Below, piece by piece: positions 25,727 through 33,431 of a DNA stretch of 64,000 bases. This stretch comes from Amycolatopsis rifamycinica (lineage in GTDB: Bacteria; Actinomycetota; Actinomycetes; Mycobacteriales; Pseudonocardiaceae), in the NCBI RefSeq assembly GCF_000695625.1, contig NZ_JMQI01000079.1:186001-250000 (forward strand). Reading direction: 5' to 3'. The stretch's first letter is position 1. Every line of letters starts with the position of its first letter. The position numbers and the translations under genes are program-made. The notes beneath the pieces are model-generated. The model did no database searches and had not been told where the DNA came from. It was given only the letters and a program-made list of their open reading frames with translations.

Positions 25727-25964
25727 TCTTCGACTGGAGCTCGGTGACCATGTCCACGGCGACCTTGAAGCTCGACATGTCGATGACCTGGTCGGTGTCG
25801 AACTCGACGTCGAACTCGTCCTCGATGGCCGCGACCAGCGCCATGTGGCCGACCGAGTCCCACGCCTCGATGTCGCGGTACTTCAGGTTCTCGACGTCCA
25901 CACCGCCGTCGAGGTCCAGCGCCTCGACGAAGACCTCACGCAGCTTGGGGGCGACTTCCGACAT
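25719..25964 (-). CDS. Stand-alone acyl carrier protein
   Basis: An 81-aa acidic four-helix carrier. The phosphopantetheine site is Ser37 in EAWDSVGHM, a variant of DSL seen in carriers of dedicated pathways rather than the housekeeping AcpP. It lies 10 nt after the hexapeptide acyltransferase gene and overlaps the reductase gene. It probably carries the acyl group that the neighbouring enzymes make and the transferase uses. Confidence 0.92.
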   Translation of the reverse strand: MSEVAPKLREVFVEALDLDGGVDVENLKYRDIEAWDSVGHMALVAAIEDEFDVEFDTDQVIDMSSFKVAVDMVTELQSKND

Positions 25965-25974
25965 CTGACAGCTC

Positions 25975-26694
25975 CTAGTGCTCTTCGCGCGGGCGGGCGT
26001 CCCACGCCTTTACCAAGGTAGAGAGGTCGCCGGGCAGCGTGACGTCCGGGAGACCTTCCTTGCCCTTCAGCCACGGCCCGAGGGCCTCGATCGTCTCCTC
26101 GTCGAGACCGCGGCGGGACAGGCCCACCACGTTGACGCCGGTGACGCGGGCGGGGTTGCCGACGGCGATGGTGAACGCGCCGATCTCGCGCCGCACCGCC
26201 GAGCCCATCCCGATCATCGCGCCGGGTCCGATCACGACCTTCTGGTGCAGGATCGCGCCCATGCCGAGGTTCGCGCCGTCCCAGATGTGGCAGTGGCCAC
26301 CCGTGACGGCGTTCGAGGCGATCGTGACGCCGTCGCCGACCAGGCAGTCGTGCGCGATGTGGGAGTTGCGGAGGAAGTAGCTGTCGCTGCCGACGGTCGT
26401 TGTCCGCCAGGTCCCTTGGTGGACACTCACGTACTCGCGGATGCGGTTGCGGCTGCCGATGACGACGCCGTGGCCGTCGTGATCGGGGTCACCGGTGGGC
26501 GCGTCTTCCCAAGCCGCCGGGTGGGGGCGGCCACGGTCCTCGCCGGGCGTGCCGATCGTCACGTGCGGGCCGATCCAGTTGCCGTCGCCGATCCGCGTGG
26601 GCCCGGCGATCACCGTGAACGGGCCGATGACGTTGTCCTCGCCGAGCTCGACGCCTTCGCCGATGACGGCGGTCGGGTGGATGCGGTTGGCCAC
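25975..26694 (-). CDS. LpxA-like hexapeptide acyltransferase
   Basis: A 239-aa left-handed beta-helix protein resembling UDP-GlcNAc O-acyltransferase (LpxA). It starts MANRIHPTAVIGEGVELG. It then has NRIREYVSVHQGTW (LpxA-type N.IRE), NSHIAHDCLVGDGVTIASN with the catalytic-type His, GGHCHIWDGANLGMGAILHQ and NPARVTGVNVVGLSRRG. LpxA itself belongs to lipid A synthesis and is out of place in an actinobacterium. With the adjoining ACP this is likely an acyl-ACP-dependent transfer to a nucleotide sugar. Acceptor (O- or N-) is not known. It heads the minus-strand operon. Confidence 0.85.
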   Translation of the reverse strand: MANRIHPTAVIGEGVELGEDNVIGPFTVIAGPTRIGDGNWIGPHVTIGTPGEDRGRPHPAAWEDAPTGDPDHDGHGVVIGSRNRIREYVSVHQGTWRTTTVGSDSYFLRNSHIAHDCLVGDGVTIASNAVTGGHCHIWDGANLGMGAILHQKVVIGPGAMIGMGSAVRREIGAFTIAVGNPARVTGVNVVGLSRRGLDEETIEALGPWLKGKEGLPDVTLPGDLSTLVKAWDARPREEH

Positions 26695-26843
26695 GGGTGG
26701 TCGTCCGTTCGTCGGCGGCTGGGTACTGGGCGTGCTACCGCGCCCGGTAACGTGTGGCCCGCGTTGCTGCAGGGCGGCCGGGCGCAGAACCGGCGGCTCA
26801 CTGTACCGGACGCGCCGAAATCGCCTGCCGAGAGAGACTGCCC
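26695..26843. promoter_or_regulatory. Divergent control region of the acyl/amino-sugar cluster
   Basis: A 149-nt gap between the two arms of the cluster. An exact inverted repeat TACCG-CGCC-CGGTA sits at 26736-26749 and could be an operator acting on both arms. No clear -10/-35 pair was assigned. Confidence 0.45.
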
Positions 26844-27950
26844 ATGATCCCCATCACTGTGGTCGACGTCCGCGACGCGGAGGACCTCGTCGTCGAGGTG
26901 CTGCGCTCCGGCGCCATCGCACAGGGACCGATGGTCAAGCGCTTCGAAGACGCCTTCGCGGCGGTCTCCGGGACGAAGCACGCGATCGCCGTCAACAACG
27001 GGACCACCGCGCTGGTCGCGGCCCTGCAGGTGCTGGACCTGAAGCCGGGCGACGAGGTCATCACCTCGCCGTTCACCTTCGTCGCGACGCTCAACGCGAT
27101 CCTCGAGGCCGGCGCGACCGTCCGGTTCGCCGACATCCGGCGAGACGACTTCGCGATCGACCCAGAAACCACTGCGGCCGCCGTGACGGACCGCACGAAG
27201 GTGCTCATGCCGGTGCACCTCTACGGCCAGACGGCGGACATGGGCAAGCTCGCGCCCCTGGCCGCCGAGCGCGGCCTTCAGGTGATCGAGGACTCGGCGC
27301 AGGCCGTCGGCGCGTCGTTCGAGGGCAAGCCGGCCGGCTCGTTCGGCATCGGCTGCTTCTCGCTGTACGCGACGAAGAACATCACCACCGCCGAGGGCGG
27401 CGTCATCACCACGGACGACGACGCGCTGGCCGACAAGCTGCGCGTGCTGCGCAACCAGGGCATGCGCGCCCGCTACCAGTACGAGGTCGCGGGCCACAAC
27501 TACCGGATGACCGACCTGCACGCGGCCGTGGGCATCCCGCAGCTGGCGAAGCTCGACCAGCTGACCGCCGCCCGCCAGGCGAACGCGAAGCGCCTGTCGG
27601 AGGGTCTCGCGGGCACGCCGGGCCTCGACGTCCCGCAGGTGCTGCCGGGCCGCGAGCACGTGTGGCACCAGTACACGGTGCTGGTCGGGCCGCACGCGTT
27701 CCTCTCGCGCGACGAGCTCGCCGCGGCGCTGACCGAGCGCGGCATCGGCAACGGCATCTACTACCCCAAGATCGTCTTCGACTACGACTGCTACGCGGGT
27801 CACGACCTGATCCCGGGCGCGCGCGTCGAGGACTTCCCGGTGGCGAAGTCGGTCGCCGAGCAGGCGCTGTCGCTGCCGGTGCACCCGCACCTGACCGAGT
27901 CCGACCTGGACACCATCATCGAAACCGTTCGCGAGGTACTGGGCGCATGA
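26844..27950 (+). CDS. DegT/DnrJ/EryC1/StrS aminotransferase
   Basis: A 368-aa PLP-dependent sugar aminotransferase, installing an amino group on a keto-sugar nucleotide. Motifs: VNNGTTALVAALQVL, PFTFVATLNAILEAGA, EDSAQAVGASFEGK and the PLP lysine in SLYATKNITTAEGG. The ATG at 26844 follows AGAGAGAC; the frame is open upstream but has no better start. It overlaps the oxidoreductase gene as ATGA. This pairing is like GnnB/GnnA or WbpE/WbpB, which make 3-amino sugars. Confidence 0.9.
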   Translation: MIPITVVDVRDAEDLVVEVLRSGAIAQGPMVKRFEDAFAAVSGTKHAIAVNNGTTALVAALQVLDLKPGDEVITSPFTFVATLNAILEAGATVRFADIRRDDFAIDPETTAAAVTDRTKVLMPVHLYGQTADMGKLAPLAAERGLQVIEDSAQAVGASFEGKPAGSFGIGCFSLYATKNITTAEGGVITTDDDALADKLRVLRNQGMRARYQYEVAGHNYRMTDLHAAVGIPQLAKLDQLTAARQANAKRLSEGLAGTPGLDVPQVLPGREHVWHQYTVLVGPHAFLSRDELAAALTERGIGNGIYYPKIVFDYDCYAGHDLIPGARVEDFPVAKSVAEQALSLPVHPHLTESDLDTIIETVREVLGA

Positions 27951-28903
27951 CGCATCGGATCGCTCTTGTCGGTACCGGGAACATGGGTTCCCTCCACGCC
28001 CGCGTGCTCGCCGGGAACGAGCGCGTCGACCTGGTCCGCGTGATCGATCCGCGCGAGGAAGCGGGCAAGGCCGTCGCCGAGCGGTACGAAACGCAGTGGA
28101 CGCCGGAGATCGGCTCACTGTCCGATGTGGACGCCGTCGTGCTCGCCTCGGCCACCGAGGTGCACTACGACCTGGCGCAGGAGATCTTCCGCCAGGGCAA
28201 GCCGATGCTGGTCGAGAAGCCGGTCTGCAACAGCTTCGAGAAGTCCCAGGAAATCGTCGCGCTGTCGGCGAAGAACGACATCCCGCTGATGTGCGGGCTG
28301 CTGGAGCGCTACAACCCGGCGGTGATGACCGCGCTGGCGCTGGTGCAGGAGCCGATCCACCTGATGGCCCGCCGCCACGGCCCGTACGCGCCCCGGATCA
28401 AGACCGGCGTCGCGTGGGACCTGCTGGTGCACGACGTCGACCTGGCGATCCAGTTCTTCGGCGGCGCGACGCCGTCGCGCGTGACGTCCGGCGCGGGCTA
28501 CTTCCACCCGCAGTCGGCCGAGGGCGCCGAGGACACCATCGAGACGGTGCTGTCGTTCCCGACCGGCCTGGCCACCGTTTCGGCCTCGCGGCTGGGGCAG
28601 CGGAAGGTCCGGTCGCTGATGGTGTCGGAGCTCGACCGGCTGATCGAGATCGACCTGCTGCGCCGGGACGTCACGATCTACCGGCACGTCTCGCACGACT
28701 CCGTCACCCCGGACGGCCTCGGCTACCGGCAGCAGACGGTCATCGAGATCCCGGAGCTCGTCACGGCCCGGGAGCCGCTGGCGACCCAGCTGGACCGGTT
28801 CTGCGACCTCCTCGAGGGCAAGATCGACGCCGGCACCGAGCGCGACCTGATCCTGCCGTCGCACCACGTCGTCGAGCAGGTCCTGACGCAGGCCGCGGCC
28901 TAA
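27947..28903 (+). CDS. Gfo/Idh/MocA oxidoreductase
   Basis: A 318-aa NAD(P)-dependent sugar oxidoreductase. The Rossmann motif is IALVGTGNMGSLHARVL, EKPVCNSF supplies the conserved Lys, and LLVHDVDLAIQFFG matches the family's catalytic GxHxxD region with HD. It probably oxidises a nucleotide sugar to the keto form used by the coupled aminotransferase. It ends tail-to-tail with the peptidase gene, overlapping it by 4 nt. Confidence 0.88.
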   Translation: MTHRIALVGTGNMGSLHARVLAGNERVDLVRVIDPREEAGKAVAERYETQWTPEIGSLSDVDAVVLASATEVHYDLAQEIFRQGKPMLVEKPVCNSFEKSQEIVALSAKNDIPLMCGLLERYNPAVMTALALVQEPIHLMARRHGPYAPRIKTGVAWDLLVHDVDLAIQFFGGATPSRVTSGAGYFHPQSAEGAEDTIETVLSFPTGLATVSASRLGQRKVRSLMVSELDRLIEIDLLRRDVTIYRHVSHDSVTPDGLGYRQQTVIEIPELVTAREPLATQLDRFCDLLEGKIDAGTERDLILPSHHVVEQVLTQAAA

Positions 28904-30291
28904 CTCACCGGCGCCGGGAACGCGGCCGGGCTCCGGCGACCGCCGGCGCCCACCGCGCGGACGCCGAAGAAGACGTTGTCCTTGGACAGGTCGATCTTCG
29001 CCGTCAGCGCCGGGCCGACGTCGATCGCGTGCGTCCAGTCCGGGGCCGTCGTTTCGCGCCAGAGGACCTCGTAGCTCGTCGCGCCCGGCGTGGCGGTCCA
29101 CAGCAGTTCCGAGTCGTTCGTCAGCGCCGCCGTGCGGATCTTCACGCCCTTCGGCGTGCCCGGTGCCGTGGCGAGCGACCACAGCGCGGCGCCGTTCACC
29201 CGGGCGACCCGCGCGATGAACGGGAAGTCGCAGAACTCCGGCAGATCGCCGTACTGGACGCCGTCTTCGACGCGGACGTCCTGGTGCTGGTGCGCGAAGT
29301 CCTCGTTCGGCTCGGTGAACCGCACCGCCGGGTAGCCCTGTTCCAGGAAGCCGATGTGGTCGCCACCGCGCAGGTAGCGGTCGCGGCGGTAGACGACCCG
29401 GACCGTCATGCCGGTCGCGTCGTTCTCCGCCACGGACTTCACGAACCGGGCCAGCTGCCGCGGCGGAGAGTCGTTCTCGCCGCCGATGCTGCGGCGCAGG
29501 CTCGCTTCGGCCGGTGTTTCCGCGGTCGGAACGCCTTCGGCGAAGAGGCGGATGGTGAACGGGTCGCGCGTGCCGTCGTCGGCGCGGCTCGAGCCGACGA
29601 TGTCGTCGGTGAACATCGCCTGGACGTCGGTGCCGGCCGCCTTGAACTGCTGCGCCAGGTACCGCGAGCCGTACAGGCCCTGCTCTTCGCCCGCGACGGC
29701 GGCGAAGACGATCGTCGCGGCCGGCTGCCGGGTCGAGAGCACCCGCGCGAGCTCCAAGGCGACCGCGACGCCCGAAGCGTCGTCGTCGGCGCCCGGCGCG
29801 TCCCCGGTGAAATCCATGACGTCGCTGCGGCGCGAGTCGTAGTGCCCCGAGACGACGTACACGCGGCCGGGATCGGTGGACCCGCGCAGCGTCGCGACGA
29901 CGTTGGTGATCGTCGTCGGCACCGGGATCCGGTCGGCGGGCGCCTGGACGTAGGACTGGAGCTCGACGCTCAGCCGTCCCCCGGACGCCGCCGCGACCTG
30001 CTGGAACTGCGCGAAGAGCCAGTCGCGCGCGGCACCGATGCCCCGGGCCGGATCGTCCTGCGCGGACAGCGTGTGCCGGGTGCCGAACGCGGCCAGCCGG
30101 CGCACGGTCGCTTCGATCCGCCGTTCGTCGACCTGGCGGAGCAGGGCCCGCAGCTCCGCGCCGGGACGCTGCGGCCGGACCGGGACGCCGGGACCGCGGT
30201 CGCCGAGTCCGGCGGCACCGGCCGGGGTACCGACGGCCGTCGCCACGCCGAGCGCGGCCGAGGCGGTGAGGAACGCTCGTCGAGAGGTCAC
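28900..30291 (-). CDS. Tat-exported M28 aminopeptidase with C-terminal FN3-like domain
   Basis: A 463-aa secreted zinc peptidase. The twin-arginine signal MTSRRAFLTASAALGVATA ends in an Ala-rich cleavage area. M28 ligands are visible in VVSGHYDSR (His), APGADDDASGVAV (Asp), AGEEQGLYGSRY (Glu pair), FTDDIVGSS (Asp) and GGDHIGFLEQGYPAV (His). The last ~90 residues (TPKGVKIRTAALTNDSELLW and onwards) look like a fibronectin type III module. Processing of extracellular peptides is the likely role. The GTG start is at 30291. Confidence 0.88.
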   Translation of the reverse strand: MTSRRAFLTASAALGVATAVGTPAGAAGLGDRGPGVPVRPQRPGAELRALLRQVDERRIEATVRRLAAFGTRHTLSAQDDPARGIGAARDWLFAQFQQVAAASGGRLSVELQSYVQAPADRIPVPTTITNVVATLRGSTDPGRVYVVSGHYDSRRSDVMDFTGDAPGADDDASGVAVALELARVLSTRQPAATIVFAAVAGEEQGLYGSRYLAQQFKAAGTDVQAMFTDDIVGSSRADDGTRDPFTIRLFAEGVPTAETPAEASLRRSIGGENDSPPRQLARFVKSVAENDATGMTVRVVYRRDRYLRGGDHIGFLEQGYPAVRFTEPNEDFAHQHQDVRVEDGVQYGDLPEFCDFPFIARVARVNGAALWSLATAPGTPKGVKIRTAALTNDSELLWTATPGATSYEVLWRETTAPDWTHAIDVGPALTAKIDLSKDNVFFGVRAVGAGGRRSPAAFPAPVS

Positions 30292-30331
30292 GATGCCCGT
30301 CTTACGCCCGCATCGGGTGGGCGGGTACCGC

Positions 30332-31042
30332 CTATTTGGTGAGCCGCTTGCCGTCGGCGTCGTAGGCGATCAGGGGCGTCAAAACGGCGGAGTCGGGAAC
30401 GGAGTCGGGGTGGAACCAGAAGATGACCACGTTCGGGTCCGTGGACCACCTGGCCAGGTGCGCCTCGACGGTCCGGCCGTGCACCGTGGTCGTGATCCTC
30501 GCCGCCGGGCCGGCGAAGTAGCCGAAGACCGGGATGACCTGGTCGCCGATCACCTCGCCGCCGTCGGTGGCGTGGAAGCCGAACGACCGGTCGGAGCCCT
30601 TGACCTCGTTCGTCGCCAGCAGTGACTCCAGCGAGGTCCCGACCCGGACGCCGGCCACCAGGCCGAAGCGGACACCCGGCAGCTCCGGCGCGTCGACGGC
30701 CCGCGCGTAGAGGACGAGCTCACCCTCGCGGGTCCGGATCCCGGTGCCGACGACGTCGCCGACCGGCTGCTCCGCGGGCGGCGCCGGGGACGTGGTGGAC
30801 ACGGCCGGCGCCGGGGACGGCGGCCGCGCGACCGGCACGGACGCGGGCTGCCGCAGCTGAATGGCGAACACCACGACGAGCACGACGGCGGCCGCGGCGG
30901 CGACCCCCGCGGTGCCAGTCAGCAGACGGCGGCGACGGCGGAGGCGCGTCCCGTCGGCCATGATCCTGGCCAGGTCGGGCTCGGCGAAGGGCTCCTCGGG
31001 CGGCTGCCGGAGGGCGGCGCGGAAGTCGTCGAGCTCGTTCAC
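30332..31042 (-). CDS. Probable anti-sigma partner, single-pass membrane protein
   Basis: A 236-aa protein with ~35 cytoplasmic residues, a basic stop (RLRRRRR), one hydrophobic segment at ~42-64, a Pro/Ser/Thr-rich linker and an extracytoplasmic domain of ~150 residues. Its GTG overlaps the sigma-factor stop as GTGA. This layout is that of regulators of SigE-family sigma factors in actinobacteria. No zinc HXXXCXXC anti-sigma motif is present, so the assignment rests on context. Confidence 0.65.
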   Translation of the reverse strand: MNELDDFRAALRQPPEEPFAEPDLARIMADGTRLRRRRRLLTGTAGVAAAAAVVLVVVFAIQLRQPASVPVARPPSPAPAVSTTSPAPPAEQPVGDVVGTGIRTREGELVLYARAVDAPELPGVRFGLVAGVRVGTSLESLLATNEVKGSDRSFGFHATDGGEVIGDQVIPVFGYFAGPAARITTTVHGRTVEAHLARWSTDPNVVIFWFHPDSVPDSAVLTPLIAYDADGKRLTK

Positions 31043-31548
31043 CGCCCGCTCCCTCCGATCAGCGTGTCCTCCGCGTCCGCCTCGACCCGCAGCTTGGCCA
31101 GCGCCCGCGAGTTCGTGCTCTTCACGGTACCCAGGGAAACGCCGAGCTCACGGGCCACGTCGGCTTCCGGCAGGTCGAAGAAGTGCCGGAGGACGACGAC
31201 GGCGCGTTCGCGATCGGTGAGCGTCTTGAGCACGGCGGTGAGCCAGGCGCGCTGGGTGACGGCCCGGTCGACGTCGAGGCCGTCCGGCCGTTCGGGCAGG
31301 GCCTCGGTGGCGTACTCGCGGATCGGCCGCCGCCAGCCGTCGATGACGTGGTTCACCAGGACGGTCCGGGCGTAGCCGTAGGCGTCCTTGTGCCGGACGC
31401 GCGCCCAGGCCGCGTAGGTGCGGGTGAAGGCGGTCTGGGCGGCGTCTTCCGCTTGGTGGCGGTCGCCGGTGAGCAGGTACGCGGCGTGGGTGAGCCGAGC
31501 CGACGACGCGCGGACGAACTCCGCGAATTCTTCGTCGCCCCGCGCCAT
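31039..31548 (-). CDS. SigE-family ECF RNA polymerase sigma factor
   Basis: A 169-aa ECF sigma factor. Region 2 reads LTGDRHQAEDAAQTAFTRTY and YARTVLVNHVIDGWRR; region 4 reads TDRERAVVVLRHFFDLPEAD then VARELGVSLGTVKSTNSRAL, a helix-turn-helix. The family (SigE/SigM-like, ~170 aa) is abundant in actinobacteria and usually paired with a membrane gene, as here. The signal and regulon are unknown. Confidence 0.9.
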   Translation of the reverse strand: MARGDEEFAEFVRASSARLTHAAYLLTGDRHQAEDAAQTAFTRTYAAWARVRHKDAYGYARTVLVNHVIDGWRRPIREYATEALPERPDGLDVDRAVTQRAWLTAVLKTLTDRERAVVVLRHFFDLPEADVARELGVSLGTVKSTNSRALAKLRVEADAEDTLIGGSGR

Positions 31549-31681
31549 GCCTCACCTCGTTCCGTCGTTCCCAGCGACGGCCGAAGCGCCGGAAGGTTGC
31601 TTCGCGGATCTTGCGAGCGTCCGCTGCGGCTAATAGAAACGTTGCGTAACCGATATCTCGCGCTCGGTCACGAAGTACTAG

Positions 31682-31711
31682 AGTCCTGCGTGCGGTTCCG
31701 TGCGTAGGACT
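31682..31711. repeat. Imperfect inverted repeat upstream of the sigma-factor gene
   Basis: AGTCCT (31682-31687) and AGGACT (31706-31711) are inverted, with further partial pairing inside. They lie in the 226-nt gap between the sigma gene and the small membrane-protein gene. This gap has no gene; the repeat may be a terminator or control site. Confidence 0.35.
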
Positions 31712-31774
31712 TCACCGCCGGAGGATCGGGCGGTTTCACGACGGCGGTACCGGCGTCCGGCGCCGGTGCCGCCG

Positions 31775-32152
31775 TCATCCAACTCCCCCGCGACCGGCGA
31801 GCCACCGCCAGCGCCGCCGCTCGGTGACCACGGTGGCGGCCGCCAGCACCGTCACCACGACCGCCGCCCACGCCGGCCAGGCGAACCACGAGCCGACCAC
31901 CGCCGCCACGAGCTGCAGCACCACCAGCAGGATCGTCACCCAGCCCGGCACCGCGACGATCACCTTCGCCTTGTCACCCGGGGTGGCGAAGCAGGTCGGC
32001 AGGCCGATCAGCACCACCACGGACAGCACGGCGAGCAGCCACGAACGGCCGGCCAGCGCCCACGGCGTGGCCACCCAGGCCACGAGTTCGGTCGCGAAGC
32101 GGAGCACGGATGGCAGGCGGTCGTCAGGCCGTGCCGTTTCTTCCCCGGTCAC
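31775..32152 (-). CDS. Small membrane protein of unknown function
   Basis: A 125-aa protein with about four hydrophobic segments, the pattern of the DUF2568-type YrdB membrane family (LRFATELVAWVATPWALAG at the start), which I recall only loosely. No catalytic residues stand out. It starts 10 nt downstream of the Uma2 gene and reads the same way. Confidence 0.6.
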   Translation of the reverse strand: MTGEETARPDDRLPSVLRFATELVAWVATPWALAGRSWLLAVLSVVVLIGLPTCFATPGDKAKVIVAVPGWVTILLVVLQLVAAVVGSWFAWPAWAAVVVTVLAAATVVTERRRWRWLAGRGGVG

Positions 32153-32162
32153 GCGGCGAAAG

Positions 32163-32759
32163 TTACTCCGGCCGCTGGGCCCGCCGGGTGGTGAGGGCGT
32201 TCAGGTCGATGGTGATCGGGCTACCGGCGAACTCGAGTTCCGCGACGCCGGAGAACTCCCCGAAGTTCTCGTAGTCCCCGTCGACGAGCCGGTAGGTGAT
32301 CATGCTGACCGGCGAGTCGAGGTCGACGATCCAGTAGTGCTCGATGCCGGCCTCGGCGTACTCGGAGAACTTGGTGACCTGATCGGTGCGCCGGGTGCCC
32401 TCGGACAGCACCTCGACCGCCAACCGGACGTCACCGGCGTCGAGCCGGGGCGGGTTGGCTTCCACCAGGGAATCGGGGGCCACCAGCACGTCGGGGACAC
32501 GGACCGTGAGCGGTGCTTCGCAGAGGACCATCTCGACTTCGTTCAGGGCGGTCCAGTCATCCGGCAGCTGCTCATCCATCAGAGAAGTCAGTCGGTAGAC
32601 GACTCGCTGGTGGAAAAGCATCGGACGCGGCGCCACGTGGAGAACTCCTTCGACCACCTCGACCTGGTACTCCGGAGTTTCCGGCAGGTTGATCCAGTCG
32701 TCGAAGGACAGAAGGTCGTGAGGCCACTCCATGACACTCATCCGCCTTCTCCCCACCAT
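32163..32759 (-). CDS. Uma2-family (DUF820) putative nuclease
   Basis: A 198-aa protein of the Uma2/DUF820 PD-(D/E)XK-fold family. The core is seen in YQVEVVEGVLHVAP, VRVPDVLVAP (the PD), LAVEVLSEGTRRTDQ (the E) and FSEYAEAGIEHYWIVD. Members are numerous in actinobacteria and cyanobacteria and their biological target is unclear. Starts at 32759 and 32741 are both ATG in frame. Confidence 0.85.
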   Translation of the reverse strand: MVGRRRMSVMEWPHDLLSFDDWINLPETPEYQVEVVEGVLHVAPRPMLFHQRVVYRLTSLMDEQLPDDWTALNEVEMVLCEAPLTVRVPDVLVAPDSLVEANPPRLDAGDVRLAVEVLSEGTRRTDQVTKFSEYAEAGIEHYWIVDLDSPVSMITYRLVDGDYENFGEFSGVAELEFAGSPITIDLNALTTRRAQRPE

Positions 32760-32801
32760 CGGTTACTGGACGTCATCATCTCACGCCAGCTTGCCGTATC
32801 G

Positions 32802-33431
32802 CTACTCCGCTGAGTAGTCGCCCGATGGGGCTCCCCAGCCCGAAGTGTCCTGCCCGTGTGACTCCGCGATCTCCCGCCGACGCGCGTTCTCCGCGCGGAC
32901 CCGGTCCACTTCGGACTGGATGTACTCCTCGTCGTACCTCTGGAACACCCGCGCCGGGTTGCCCGCCACCAGGGTCCGGGGCGGGACGTCCTTGGCCACC
33001 ACCGAGTTCGGCTGGACCGTCGCGAAGTCGCCGATCGTCACGCCCGCCATGATCACCACCAGGCCGCCGATGAAGCAGCCCTTGCCGATTTTCACCGGCT
33101 TGCGCTCGATCAGGTCGCTGCCCGAGTGGTTCTGCAGCGTCATGTTCGCCAGCCAGCTCGAATGCGTGAAGATCAGCGTGTTCAGCCCGATGCTGGTGTG
33201 CTCGCCGATCTCCAGGCCGCCGCTCGCGTCGAGGGCCGCGCCCTCGCCGATCCAGCAGTGGTCGCCCATCTTCAGGTTCTCGGGGCTGATGATCTTCACG
33301 CGCTCGCGTACGCGGCACGTCGACGGCAAGCCGTAAAAGGCCGCTCGCTCGGCGTCGTTCATGTACTGCGAGACGAGCTCGGTCAGGATCTGCGGACGCA
33401 GCCGGTGGCTGCGCTCGTCATCGAAGAACAT
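32802..33431 (-). CDS. Hexapeptide-repeat O/N-acetyltransferase
   Basis: A 209-aa left-handed beta-helix transferase of the maltose/galactoside acetyltransferase type. Repeats include MGDHCWIGEGAALDA, IGEHTSIGLNTLIFTHSS (with the likely catalytic His) and IGKGCFIGGLVVIMAGVTIGD; the end is VAGNPARVFQRYD. It overlaps the glycosyltransferase gene by 14 nt, so it is the last step of the 36.7-32.8 kb sugar operon, perhaps acetylating the amino sugar made by the first enzyme. Confidence 0.86.
   Translation of the reverse strand: MFFDDERSHRLRPQILTELVSQYMNDAERAAFYGLPSTCRVRERVKIISPENLKMGDHCWIGEGAALDASGGLEIGEHTSIGLNTLIFTHSSWLANMTLQNHSGSDLIERKPVKIGKGCFIGGLVVIMAGVTIGDFATVQPNSVVAKDVPPRTLVAGNPARVFQRYDEEYIQSEVDRVRAENARRREIAESHGQDTSGWGAPSGDYSAE

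Noticed and set aside
21311..25977. A bioluminescence (lux) operon
   Set aside because: LuxC and LuxE relatives are present, but no luxA, luxB or luxD gene is found; the neighbours are sugar and acyl-carrier genes.
25975..26694. True lipid A biosynthesis (lpxA)
   Set aside because: No lpxC, lpxD, lpxB or kdsA-type genes accompany it, and all other wall genes are those of an arabinogalactan-containing actinobacterium.
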